DNA from: Albimonas marina
GTDB lineage: Bacteria; Pseudomonadota; Alphaproteobacteria; Rhodobacterales; Rhodobacteraceae
Reading direction: 5' to 3'
Assembly (NCBI RefSeq): GCF_029223255.1
Contig: NZ_JARHUC010000002.1
Span: 62,001-126,000, forward strand
Length of the DNA stretch: 64,000 bases
Below the pieces are notes generated by a model, which had not been told where the DNA came from, made no database searches, and was given only the letters and a program-made list of their open reading frames with translations. Position numbers and translations under genes: made by a program. How positions within the stretch are numbered: the stretch's first letter is position 1; each line of letters opens with the position of its first letter. Shown one piece after another: positions 18,877 through 27,118 of the stretch.

Positions 18877-18880
18877 GGAC

Positions 18881-19786
18881 ATGGTCGACGCCTCCAACCT
18901 CCCCGTCTCCGCCGCCCAGAAGCGCCCCGGCCAGCTCGCCGAGTTCTGGCGCTATTTCAAGGAGAACCGCGGCGCCGTCATCGGCCTGTGGGTCTTCGCG
19001 GCCTTCGTGCTGGTCGCGGCGCTGGCCGACGTGATCGCGCCGCACGACCCGATCCTGCAGTACCGCGACCACCTCCTCCAGCCGCCCTTCTGGATGGAGG
19101 GCGGCAGCCTCGAGTTCCCGCTGGGCACCGACGCGGTGGGGCGCGACATGCTCTCGCGCCTGCTGCATGGCGCGCGGTTCTCGTTCTACGTGGGCGTCGT
19201 CGTGGTCGTCGTCGCCGCCTCGGGCGGGATCGTGATCGGCCTGCTGGCGGGCTTCGCGCCCCGGTGGGTCGACACGCTGATCATGCGGGTGATGGACATC
19301 ATCCTCGCCTTCCCCTCGCTGCTGCTGGCGCTGGTGCTGGTGGCGATCCTGGGGCCGAGCCTGACCAACGCGATGATCGCCATCGCCATCGTGCTGCAAC
19401 CCCATTACGTGCGCCTGACCCGCGCCTCGGCCCTGTCGGAACGCTCGAAGGACTACGTCACCGCCGCGCGGGTGGCGGGCGCCTCGAAGGCCCGGCTGAT
19501 GTTCATCACGGTGCTGCCGAACTGCCTGTCGCCGATCATCGTGCAGGCGGCGCTGTCCTTCTCGACCGCGATCCTCGACGCCGCCGCGCTGGGCTTCCTC
19601 GGGATGGGCGCGCAGCCGCCGACGCCGGAGTGGGGCACCATGCTGGCCGAGGCGCGGGAGTTCATCCTGCGCGCCTGGTGGGTGGTCACCTTCCCCGGCC
19701 TCGCGATCCTGGTGACGGTGCTGGCGATCAACCTGATGGGCGACGGGCTGCGCGACGCGCTGGACCCGAAGCTGAAGCGGAGCTGA
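18881..19786 (+). CDS. dppC: Peptide ABC transporter permease (DppC type)
   Basis: The 301-residue protein matches DppC: an N-terminal cytoplasmic region with EFWRYFKENRGAVIGL, then six helices, LGTDAVGRDMLSRLLHGAR and the EAA loop around DYVTAARVAGASKARL. It pairs with DppB as a heterodimeric channel. It starts 4 bases after the DppB stop. Confidence 0.93.
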   Translation: MVDASNLPVSAAQKRPGQLAEFWRYFKENRGAVIGLWVFAAFVLVAALADVIAPHDPILQYRDHLLQPPFWMEGGSLEFPLGTDAVGRDMLSRLLHGARFSFYVGVVVVVVAASGGIVIGLLAGFAPRWVDTLIMRVMDIILAFPSLLLALVLVAILGPSLTNAMIAIAIVLQPHYVRLTRASALSERSKDYVTAARVAGASKARLMFITVLPNCLSPIIVQAALSFSTAILDAAALGFLGMGAQPPTPEWGTMLAEAREFILRAWWVVTFPGLAILVTVLAINLMGDGLRDALDPKLKRS

Positions 19787-19790
19787 GACC

Positions 19791-20768
19791 ATGGCGCTTC
19801 TCGAAATCCGCAACCTGAGCGTCGAGTTCGCCACCGCCGGCGGCGCCTTCCGGGCCGTGGACGGGGTGGACGTGACGGTCGACCAGGGCGAGCTGCTGGC
19901 CATCGTGGGCGAGAGCGGCTCGGGCAAGTCGGTCTCGATGCTCGCGATGATGGGCCTTCTGCCCTGGACCGCGAAGATCACCGCCGAGGCGATGCGCTTC
20001 GACGGGCACGACCTGCTGGGCATGTCCGCCAAGGCGCGCCGGCGGATCATCGGCCGCGACATGTCGATGATCTTCCAGGAGCCGATGAGCTCGCTGAACC
20101 CCTGCTTCACCGCGGGCTTCCAGATCAAGGAGGCGCTGCGCCTGCACACCGGCCTCGACCGCAAGGCGCGGCACCGGCGGGCGGTGGAGCTCTTCGATCT
20201 CGTCGGCATCCCCGACCCCGAGGCGCGGCTGCGCGCCTTCCCCCACCAGCTTTCGGGCGGCATGAGCCAGCGGGTGATGATCGCCATGGCGCTCGCCTGC
20301 GACCCCAAGCTGCTGATCGCCGACGAGCCGACCACCGCGCTCGACGTCACCATCCAGGCCCAGATCCTCGAGCTGCTGACCAGCCTGCAGCGGGAGAAGG
20401 GGATGGGCCTGATCCTGATCACCCACGACATGGGCGTGGTGGCCGAGACGGCGGAGCGGGTGCAGGTGCAGTATGCGGGCCAGAAGGTGGAGGAGCAGGC
20501 GGCGATCCCCCTCTTCACCACCCCGCGCCACCCCTACACCGCGGCCCTGCTAGCCGCCCTGCCCGAGCGCGCGACCGAGCGGCGCCTGCCCACCATCCCC
20601 GGCGTGGTCCCCGGCCAGTTCGACCGGCCCGACGGGTGCCTCTTCGCGCCGCGCTGCCGCTTCGCGGACGAGCGCTGCCGCACCGTGCCGCCCGTCCCCG
20701 CCTCGGCGGAGCTGGGCTGCGCGCGCTGCCACTATCCCCTGACCCAGACCGCGGAGGTCGAGGCATGA
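19791..20768 (+). CDS. dppD: Peptide ABC transporter ATPase (DppD type)
   Basis: The 325-residue ATPase has Walker A GESGSGKS near residue 41, the Q-loop IFQEPMSSLNP, signature LSGGMSQR, Walker B LLIADEPTTALD and H-loop ITHDMG. The C-terminus carries the oligopeptide extension with a cysteine cluster (CLFAPRC, CRTVPP, CARCH) that may bind an iron-sulfur cluster in this subfamily. It overlaps the next gene by ATGA. Confidence 0.93.
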   Translation: MALLEIRNLSVEFATAGGAFRAVDGVDVTVDQGELLAIVGESGSGKSVSMLAMMGLLPWTAKITAEAMRFDGHDLLGMSAKARRRIIGRDMSMIFQEPMSSLNPCFTAGFQIKEALRLHTGLDRKARHRRAVELFDLVGIPDPEARLRAFPHQLSGGMSQRVMIAMALACDPKLLIADEPTTALDVTIQAQILELLTSLQREKGMGLILITHDMGVVAETAERVQVQYAGQKVEEQAAIPLFTTPRHPYTAALLAALPERATERRLPTIPGVVPGQFDRPDGCLFAPRCRFADERCRTVPPVPASAELGCARCHYPLTQTAEVEA

Positions 20769-21766
20769 GCGTCCAGTCCCAGGCCCAGGCCCAGGCCCCG
20801 GCCGCAGTCGAGGCCGTCCCCGCGCTCGTCGCGCGCAACCTCTCGCGCTGGTACGAGGTGAAGGGCGGCTTCCTGGGCAAGCCGCGCACGGTGAAGGCGC
20901 TGTCCGAGGCCTCCTTCACCCTCCACGCCGGCGAGACGCTGGCGGTGGTGGGCGAGAGCGGCTGCGGCAAGTCCACCCTCGCGCGCCTTGTCGCGATGAT
21001 CGAGCCGCCCACCGGCGGCGAGTTCGAGATCGGCGGCGTGAAGGCCGAGGGCGCGGCGCTCAAGCGCCTGCGCACCGACGTGCAGATCGTCTTCCAGGAC
21101 CCCTACGGCTCGCTCAACCCGCGCCAGCGCATCGGCTCGATCCTCGAGGAGCCGCTGCTGATCAACCGCCCCGACATGCCCAAGGCCGAGCGGGAGCGGC
21201 GCGCGCGCGAGGTGCTGGCCCTGACCGGCCTGCGCCCGGAGCACTACGACCGCTATCCGCACATGTTCTCCGGCGGCCAGCGCCAGCGCATCGCGGTGGC
21301 CCGCGCGCTGATGCTGGATCCGAAGGTGCTGGTGCTGGACGAGCCGGTCTCGGCCCTCGACCTCTCGGTGCAGAGCCAGATCCTCAACCTGCTGATCGAC
21401 CTGCAGGAGCGGCTGGACCTCGCCTACCTGTTCATCAGCCACGACCTGTCGGTGGTGAAGCACATGGCCGACAAGGTGGCGGTGATGTACCTGGGCCGGC
21501 CGGTGGAGATCGGGACGCGGGACGACGTCTTCGCCGCCCCGCGCCACCCCTACACCCGCGCCCTGCTGTCCGCCACGCCCAAGGCCGACCCGCGCGAGAA
21601 GCGCAACCGGATCAAGCTGGAGGGGGAGCTGCCCTCGCCGCTCGCGGTCCCCGACGGCTGCCCCTTCGCGCCGCGCTGCTGGAAGGTGCAGGACATCTGC
21701 CGGAAGGAGCGGCCGGAACTTTCCGGCGCCCCCACCCACGCCGCCTGCCACTTCCCCGAGGCCTGA
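20765..21766 (+). CDS. dppF: Peptide ABC transporter ATPase (DppF type)
   Basis: The 333-residue ATPase has Walker A GESGCGKS, the Q-loop VFQDPYGSLNPR, signature FSGGQRQR and Walker B LVLDEPVSALD, and a C-terminal cysteine-containing oligopeptide extension (CPFAPRC, CRKERP). The ATG at 20765 overlaps the DppD stop; upstream in-frame sequence is inside DppD and is not used. It completes the transporter. A unique glutamine-alanine-rich lead (SQAQAQAQA) precedes the fold. Confidence 0.92.
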   Translation: MSVQSQAQAQAPAAVEAVPALVARNLSRWYEVKGGFLGKPRTVKALSEASFTLHAGETLAVVGESGCGKSTLARLVAMIEPPTGGEFEIGGVKAEGAALKRLRTDVQIVFQDPYGSLNPRQRIGSILEEPLLINRPDMPKAERERRAREVLALTGLRPEHYDRYPHMFSGGQRQRIAVARALMLDPKVLVLDEPVSALDLSVQSQILNLLIDLQERLDLAYLFISHDLSVVKHMADKVAVMYLGRPVEIGTRDDVFAAPRHPYTRALLSATPKADPREKRNRIKLEGELPSPLAVPDGCPFAPRCWKVQDICRKERPELSGAPTHAACHFPEA

Positions 21767-21781
21767 GGGGGGCGGCGCCTC

Positions 21782-21853
21782 GCCCGCCCGCGGCGCACCT
21801 CGGGCTCGACCCGGGGGCTTGCCCGCCCGCGGCGCCCCGGGCCTGACCCGGGG
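21782..21853. repeat. Tandem 15-base repeat with GC hairpins
   Basis: The 15-mer GCCCGCCCGCGGCGC occurs at 21782-21796 and 21821-21835. Each copy is followed by a small hairpin of the CGGG..GACCCG type, the second being CCCCGGG-CCTGA-CCCGGGG (21835-21853). It lies after the transporter operon and could terminate it, but has no T-tract. A related CCCCGGGCC motif recurs near 44717. Confidence 0.4.
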
Positions 21854-21944
21854 CCTCGCGCGGCCCGCCCTCGCCCCGCCGGGCGCCGCTTCCGGGCGCG
21901 CCCGGCGGCCTGCGCCGGTCCGGCCAGGCCCCCCTTCGCCGCGT

Positions 21945-21985
21945 TTGACACCCGGCGGGAAAAAGTGATCCCTGTCCCTTATCAA
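21945..21985 (+). promoter_or_regulatory. Candidate promoter for the AMP-forming ligase
   Basis: A perfect TTGACA -35 hexamer lies at 21945-21950. The base run at the normal -10 distance (around 21968-21973) is poor, and TTATCA at 21980 is too far. A GCGGCC...GGCCGC hairpin (21988-22008) follows, then the GGGAGGAG ribosome site of the leader ORF. I regard only the -35 as suggestive. Confidence 0.3.
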
Positions 21986-22024
21986 GGCGGCCCCCCGAGA
22001 GGCCGCCCGACACGGGAGGAGATC

Positions 22025-22099
22025 ATGCTCAAGGCAACAGGGCGCCGCACGGCCGGCCGCCTGGCGATGCGCGCCCGGACCGCGGAGGGCGCGCGATGA
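22025..22099 (+). CDS. Putative 24-residue leader ORF coupled to the AMP-forming ligase
   Basis: This ORF of 24 codons plus stop begins MLKATGRRTAGRL and is strongly basic. It has a GGGAGGAG ribosome site five bases before the ATG, and its TGA overlaps the ligase ATG as ATGA. The ligase also has GGAGGG upstream, inside this ORF. The size and overlap copy the leader before the carboxylase at 3327. It may couple translation or sense something; it could also be chance. Confidence 0.45.
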   Translation: MLKATGRRTAGRLAMRARTAEGAR

Positions 22100-23841
22100 G
22101 CGTCGAAGACCCCGCCGCCCTGCTCGACCTGCTGACCCGCGACGGGGAGATCATCCTCGACAAGCTCGACCAGGCGGCCGCGGCTCATCCCGACAAGGTG
22201 TTCCTCCACTACGGCGAGGACGGCACGCAGGTGACCTACGGCGAGGCCGCGCGGCGCGCCTCGCGCATGGCCGCGGGGCTCGCCCACGCGGGCGTGCGGC
22301 CCGGCGACCGGGTGGCGGTGCTGACGCGCAACGCGCTGGTCACCGCGCTCTCGATGTTCGCGATCTGGCGGGCGGGGGCGATCTTCGCGCCGGTGAACTT
22401 CAACCTCACGGGCGCGCTCCTCTCCTACCAGCTGACCGACGCCGACCCCCGCCTCCTGATCACCGACGCGAGCTTCCTCGAGACGCTGGAGGCGATCGCG
22501 GGCGACTGGCGGGCGGAGCGGACGGTGCTGCACATCCCCGGCCCCGGCGCCCATGGCGAGATCGAGGGCCAGGCGGAGACGGTCGCCCGCCTCGCCCCGG
22601 CCGACGCCATCCGCCTCGACGCGCTGGAGCGGGACGAGGCGCCGCCGCAGGTCGAGCGCGGCCCGCACGATCCCTGCTCGATCATCTACACCTCGGGCAC
22701 CACGGGGCCGGCGAAGGGGGTGCTGCAGACCTATCGCTGGATCAACCAGTACACCCAGATGTTCCGCGGCTTCGACGCGCCCGAGGACGTGATCTACTGC
22801 GACCTGCCGCTCTATCATGTGGGCGGGGCCTATTTCATGCTCGGCCGGGCGGTGTGGAACGGCAACACCGTGGGCCTGTGGGACCGCTTCAGCCCCGCCC
22901 GCTTCTGGGACCGGGTGCACGAGGTGGGGGCGACCGCGGGCATCCTGCTCGACGTCATGGTGCCGCGCCTGATGGCCCAGCCGCCCACGGACGACGACCG
23001 CGCCCACACCCTGCGCAAGATCCACATCCAGCCCTACAGCGCCCAGCACCACGCCTTCGCCGAGCGCTTCGGGATCGACTTCATGACCGTGGGCTTCGGC
23101 CAGACCGAGGCGGGGCACGTGTTCTCGGCCCTGATCGACGAGTTTCCCGACGCGGAGGCGAAGCCCGAGGAATGGCGCCGGGGCCTGACGAAGGCCGAGG
23201 TCCGCGCCCGGGCGGCCGAGACGGGGCGCATCCTCTACGACGGGCGCGAGGATCTGCCCAAGGGGATCATGGGCAGTCCCTCCCCCCTCTACGAGGTCGC
23301 GGTGCTGGACGAGGACGACCGGCCGGTGGCGGCGGGCCAGGTGGGGCAGCTGTGCCTGCGCCCGAAGGTTCCGGGGATCCTGCCGGTGGGCTACCTCAAC
23401 AAGCCCGAGGCGACGCTGAAGGTGCTGAAGAACTGCTGGTTCCACACCGGCGACGCGGTGAAGCTGGTGGACCCGGCGCGCAACGGGCACGTCTTCATCG
23501 ACCGGATGGGCGGCTTCTTCCGGGTGCGGGGGGAGAACGTGTCGTCCTTCGAGGTCGAGACCTCGATGGCCCGCCACCCCGAGGTTCGTGCTTGCGCGGC
23601 GGTGCCGATCCCCGCGCAGGAGGGCGACGAGGACGACATCGCCGTCTTCATCGAGCCCCATGACGGCGCCCGTCCCGACGAGGCGAGCCTGCGCGCGCAC
23701 GCCGAGGCGGTGATGCCCCGCTACATGCGCCCGCGCCACATCCGCATCGTCGAGGCGCTGCCCGTCACCCCCACCAGCAAGGTCGAGAAATACAAGCTCA
23801 AGACCGCGCTGCTGGCGGAGCTGGCCGAGGGGGCGGGCTGA
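22096..23841 (+). CDS. AMP-forming acyl-CoA ligase, CaiC-like
   Basis: The 581-residue adenylate-forming enzyme would activate a carboxylic acid to its CoA thioester via an acyl-AMP. Motifs: IIYTSGTTGPAKGV near residue 196 (P-loop), the YGFGQTE-equivalent VGFGQTEAGH near 335, WFHTGDAVKL near 455, RMGGFFRVRGENVSSFEVE near 475, and the C-terminal lysine in PTSKVEKYKLK. It resembles crotonobetaine/carnitine-CoA ligases and fatty-acid ligases but the substrate is unassigned. It stands alone apart from the leader ORF; the next gene is 163 bases away. Confidence 0.88.
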   Translation: MSVEDPAALLDLLTRDGEIILDKLDQAAAAHPDKVFLHYGEDGTQVTYGEAARRASRMAAGLAHAGVRPGDRVAVLTRNALVTALSMFAIWRAGAIFAPVNFNLTGALLSYQLTDADPRLLITDASFLETLEAIAGDWRAERTVLHIPGPGAHGEIEGQAETVARLAPADAIRLDALERDEAPPQVERGPHDPCSIIYTSGTTGPAKGVLQTYRWINQYTQMFRGFDAPEDVIYCDLPLYHVGGAYFMLGRAVWNGNTVGLWDRFSPARFWDRVHEVGATAGILLDVMVPRLMAQPPTDDDRAHTLRKIHIQPYSAQHHAFAERFGIDFMTVGFGQTEAGHVFSALIDEFPDAEAKPEEWRRGLTKAEVRARAAETGRILYDGREDLPKGIMGSPSPLYEVAVLDEDDRPVAAGQVGQLCLRPKVPGILPVGYLNKPEATLKVLKNCWFHTGDAVKLVDPARNGHVFIDRMGGFFRVRGENVSSFEVETSMARHPEVRACAAVPIPAQEGDEDDIAVFIEPHDGARPDEASLRAHAEAVMPRYMRPRHIRIVEALPVTPTSKVEKYKLKTALLAELAEGAG

Positions 23842-24004
23842 TCCGCCCCCGGCCGCGGGGCCGCATCCCCGCGGCCAAGCCCCGGTCGATTAACGCGAAT
23901 CCGGGCCAGACCGTCCGTGACCCCTCCGCCTCGCGGCGCTACGCTGACCCAAGGTAAGCGTCTTTGGGGGAGGGGGCGGCGTCCAGGCGTCCGGCCCGGA
24001 GAGC

Positions 24005-24637
24005 ATGGTCGAACCGTCAGCAGCAGCCCGCGCCGATCCGCGCCCGGTGATCGAACCGGTCGCCCCCGACGACCGCGCCGCGCTGGAGGCGAGCGCGCGG
24101 TGCCTGGCCGAGGCGTTCTCGAGCGGCCTGTGGCGCAGCGCGCCGATGCCGCTGGGAACGGCGGACGATCCCCACTCCGCCCGCGGCGTGGTGGCGGGGC
24201 TGGGCCCGGGGATCGTGGCGCTGGCCGCGCGGGAGGGGGACGGCGGCCCGGTGCTGGGCTGCGTCGTCGGCGCGGCGCTGGATGCGGGCATGATCGAGGG
24301 CTACGGCCTCGCGACCCACGGGGCGCAGGCGGGCGACGGGCTGCTGGCCTACATCGGCATCGTGCCGCGCGCGCAGGGGCTGCGGCTGGCCTGCGGGGCG
24401 GGGCCGCGGGCCTCGCTGGCGCGGCGGCTGGTGGAGGACTGGCTCGCCCTGCCCGCCATCGCGGCCTGCCCCGCCGTCTACGTGCGCACGCGCCGCCGCA
24501 TCGGCCCGGTCCTGCACCTGGGCCGGACCCTGGGGTTCGAGCGGGTGGGCGAGTTCGGGCTGGAGTTCCGGGGCGAGCCTCAGCACCGCATCGTCCTGCG
24601 CCGCCCGGGCCGGGGCGCGGAGGGTCCGGCGCGATGA
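24005..24637 (+). CDS. GNAT-like acyltransferase
   Basis: The 210-residue protein shows the GNAT fold outline: an N-terminal PVIEPVAPDDRAALEA start, a LAYIGIVPRAQGLRLA strand-helix region (motif A) near residue 118, and a C-terminal RTLGFERVGEFGLEF typical of the last GNAT strands. The acetyl-CoA loop is not the textbook Q/RxxGxG/A, so activity is uncertain. Its stop overlaps the start of a flavoprotein decarboxylase by ATGA, so the two proteins probably act together. The acceptor is unknown. Confidence 0.65.
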   Translation: MVEPSAAARADPRPVIEPVAPDDRAALEASARCLAEAFSSGLWRSAPMPLGTADDPHSARGVVAGLGPGIVALAAREGDGGPVLGCVVGAALDAGMIEGYGLATHGAQAGDGLLAYIGIVPRAQGLRLACGAGPRASLARRLVEDWLALPAIAACPAVYVRTRRRIGPVLHLGRTLGFERVGEFGLEFRGEPQHRIVLRRPGRGAEGPAR

Positions 24638-25554
24638 GCGCGGCCCTCGTGCGCAATCCCGCCCATGTCGTCGTGACCACCCGCGACGCGGTGCTCTTCG
24701 CCGCCCCCGACGCGCCGCTCCGCACGATCCGGACCGAGGCGCCGGAGGCCTGGTCCGCCTGGCTCCAGCGCCTCTGCGCCCCGACGCCCGCCGCGGGCCT
24801 CGCGGACGCGTCCGACGCGCCGCCCGAGCTCGACGCCGCGATGGTCGAGCGGCTGGTCGCCGAGGGCCACCTGCTGCGCGCGGACGCGGCGGCGCTGGAG
24901 CGGCGCCTCTGCGAGACGATGGAGCGGAGCCCCGCCTTCAGCTTCGCGCCCCGCGCCCGCGCCTGCGAGGGGCTGCTGGTGGGCTGCTGCGGCAGCGTGG
25001 TGGCGGGGCTGGTCCCCCAGACCCTGCTCAGCCTGCGCTACGCGGGGTTCCAGGGGCGGCTCGACGCGATCCTGACCGCCTCGGCCCGGCGCTTCCTCGC
25101 CCCCGACCTGCTGGAGGCCTACGGCATCCGCACCTTCACCGACGCCTTCGAGCGGCGCGACGAGATTCGCGTGCCCCACGTGGACCTGCCCCGCGGGGCG
25201 GACGCGATCGTGGTGCTGCCGGCGACCGCGAACGCGATGGCGCGCATCGCGCAGGGCGCCTGCTCGGACCTGCTGTCGCTGTGCGTGGCGGCGGCCTCGG
25301 CCCCCACGCTGCTGATCCCGGCGATGAACCAGACGATGTGGGAGGATCCCGCGATCCGGCGCAACGCCGCCCGCCTGCGCGCCGACGGCCGCGCGATCGT
25401 GGAGCCGACCTTCATCTTCGGCGCCGCCGACTTCGCCCGCGGCGCGCCGCGCATGTACGGCGGCCACGGCACCTTGTGGAGCGGCCCGCGCGGCGTGATG
25501 GCGGCCGTCGAGGCGGTGCTGGCCCGCCTGCGCCCGGCCCGGTCCCCGGCCTGA
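24634..25554 (+). CDS. Flavoprotein (HFCD/PPC-decarboxylase family) with N-terminal RRE-like domain
   Basis: The 306-residue protein has a C-terminal HFCD flavodoxin-like domain from about residue 112. It shows a GCCGSVVAG loop (117-124), the family histidine in VPHVDLP (H182), a FMN-binding LPATANAMARIA stretch, and the PAMNQTMW motif (229-236) of phosphopantothenoylcysteine decarboxylase and EpiD. The first 95 residues are extra. They read like a PqqD/RRE winged helix (AVLF...AWSAWLQRL...AAMVERLVAEGHLLR). A fused peptide-recognition domain suggests a peptide-modifying decarboxylase; this is inference. It is coupled to the GNAT gene by ATGA. Confidence 0.72.
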   Translation: MSAALVRNPAHVVVTTRDAVLFAAPDAPLRTIRTEAPEAWSAWLQRLCAPTPAAGLADASDAPPELDAAMVERLVAEGHLLRADAAALERRLCETMERSPAFSFAPRARACEGLLVGCCGSVVAGLVPQTLLSLRYAGFQGRLDAILTASARRFLAPDLLEAYGIRTFTDAFERRDEIRVPHVDLPRGADAIVVLPATANAMARIAQGACSDLLSLCVAAASAPTLLIPAMNQTMWEDPAIRRNAARLRADGRAIVEPTFIFGAADFARGAPRMYGGHGTLWSGPRGVMAAVEAVLARLRPARSPA

Positions 25555-25679
25555 AGCGCGACGCTGCGGAAGCTTTGCGCGCTCCGAACGCCCCTCCCGC
25601 GGCCGAAGGCTACGGGGGATGAACGGCCTGTGCGCAGCCGCCGGAAGTTCATTGACGAAACCGCACGCGCCGGGCGAAG

Positions 25680-25693
25680 CTGACGATCGTCAG
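25680..25693. promoter_or_regulatory. Perfect 14-base palindromic operator upstream of the TRAP genes
   Basis: CTGACGATCGTCAG is a perfect palindrome 105 bases before the binding-protein start. Nearly the same sequence precedes the CoA-transferase pair at 41927. It is shaped like a GntR/FCD-type operator. The remainder of the 243-base gap (25555-25797) has no supported gene. Confidence 0.55.
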
Positions 25694-25797
25694 GACGCGC
25701 CGCAAGCGAGTTCCGGCCCGGGCCCGCGAAACCGCGGGTCCGCGATCGAACGACAAGATGGCGGCCCTCGAAGGTCGTCCAGGGAGGAGATAACGTC

Positions 25798-26991
25798 ATG
25801 AACCGCCTCGCGCCCCGCGCAGGCGCCGCCACGCTGCTGGCGGCCGCCGCCCTTCTCGCCTTCGGCGCGCCCGCGTCGTCCCAGGACTACGAATGGCCCC
25901 GCCTGCTGGTGATCGGCACGCCCGGCACCTCGAGCGGCAGCTTCGCCTCGACCAACGGCTGGGCGCCGATCCTGCAGAAGGAGAAGGGCCCCACCGTGCG
26001 CGTGGTGCCCGAGGACAACGAGCCGATGCGCTACCGCCGGCTGACCGACCGCAAGGACATCGCGATCACCTCGGTCTCGGCCGCGGAGATGCGCTTCCAG
26101 ATCCAGGGGATCGGCGGCTACGCGGCCACGCCCCCGGCCGCCCAGCGGCTGCTGTGGCACCACAACGACACGCCCTGGGGCTACGTCACCGCGGGGGATT
26201 CCTCGATCCAGAGCCTCGCCGACCTCAAGAAGGGCGGCGTGCGGGTGACCGAGGGCATGTTCTCGCCCCCGATGTCGCTGACCGTGACCAAGGCCCTGCC
26301 CGCCTTCCTGGGCATGTCGCCCGAGGAGGCGGCGGAGACGATCTCCTTCGTGCCCGCCTCGAGCTACGCCGAGAACTGCCGCTCGGTGGTCGAGGGCAAG
26401 TCGGACGTGGCCTATTGCGCGCCGATCTCCTCGGTCCTGTCGGAGATGGAGGGGGCGCCCGGTTCGATCCGCTGGCTGCCGATGCCGCTCGACGACAAGG
26501 AGGGCTGGGCCGGCTACCTCGCGCATCGCCCGATGCTGGTGCCGTCCAAGATCACCATGGGGGTGAAGACCGCCCACGGGATTGACGGCGTGACCTCGAA
26601 CTTCGTCTACTCGGTGGCGGCGGACGCGGATGCGGACTTCGTCTACAACATGGCGAAGTTCTTCCATGAATCCTTCGACGCCTATTCCGGCACGCACCCG
26701 CTGGCGGCGCGCATGTCGCTGGAGCTGTTCCGCGGCTACCTCGACCGCTCGCCCCTGCCCGTGCACGAGGGGACGGTGCGCTACCTGCGCGAGATTGGCC
26801 AGTGGACCGACGCCGACGACGTCTGGAACCAGGCCGCCGCCGAGAAGATGGACGCCTGGATCGCGGCCCGGAAGGCCGCCATGGCCGAGGCGCAGGAGAA
26901 GGGAATCCGGGCCGATTTCCAGGACGAGGCCTTCCTGGGGATCATCGAGAAGCACACCGAGGGGCTCGAGGGCTTCCGCTCGCGGCTCTGA
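25798..26991 (+). CDS. TAXI-type TRAP transporter solute-binding protein
   Basis: The 397-residue periplasmic protein has a signal peptide (residues 1-28, ending ASS) and the TAXI-family opening LLVIGTPGTSSGSFASTNGW. The TAXI group binds carboxylates such as glutamate or succinate-type ligands. It starts the TRAP operon; the fused permease lies 127 bases downstream. The ATG has a GGGAGGAG site. A 14-base palindrome 105 bases upstream suggests control. The ligand is not determined. Confidence 0.9.
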   Translation: MNRLAPRAGAATLLAAAALLAFGAPASSQDYEWPRLLVIGTPGTSSGSFASTNGWAPILQKEKGPTVRVVPEDNEPMRYRRLTDRKDIAITSVSAAEMRFQIQGIGGYAATPPAAQRLLWHHNDTPWGYVTAGDSSIQSLADLKKGGVRVTEGMFSPPMSLTVTKALPAFLGMSPEEAAETISFVPASSYAENCRSVVEGKSDVAYCAPISSVLSEMEGAPGSIRWLPMPLDDKEGWAGYLAHRPMLVPSKITMGVKTAHGIDGVTSNFVYSVAADADADFVYNMAKFFHESFDAYSGTHPLAARMSLELFRGYLDRSPLPVHEGTVRYLREIGQWTDADDVWNQAAAEKMDAWIAARKAAMAEAQEKGIRADFQDEAFLGIIEKHTEGLEGFRSRL

Positions 26992-27118
26992 GGCCGGCCG
27001 GTCCGGGCGGACGGCCGCGCGCCGCCGCCCGGGCCTCCGCGCCCTCCCGCCGCGCCGCCTGCGGCGCGTCCGCGCCGCAGGTTTCCCCTGCGCCTTCCCC
27101 TTCGACCGGACCCTCGCC

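Noticed and set aside
25619-25801. A 60-codon ORF ending ATGA at the TRAP binding-protein start, considered as a RiPP precursor or leader
   Set aside because: Weak start signal, contains the operator palindrome, and no C-terminal cysteine for the decarboxylase.
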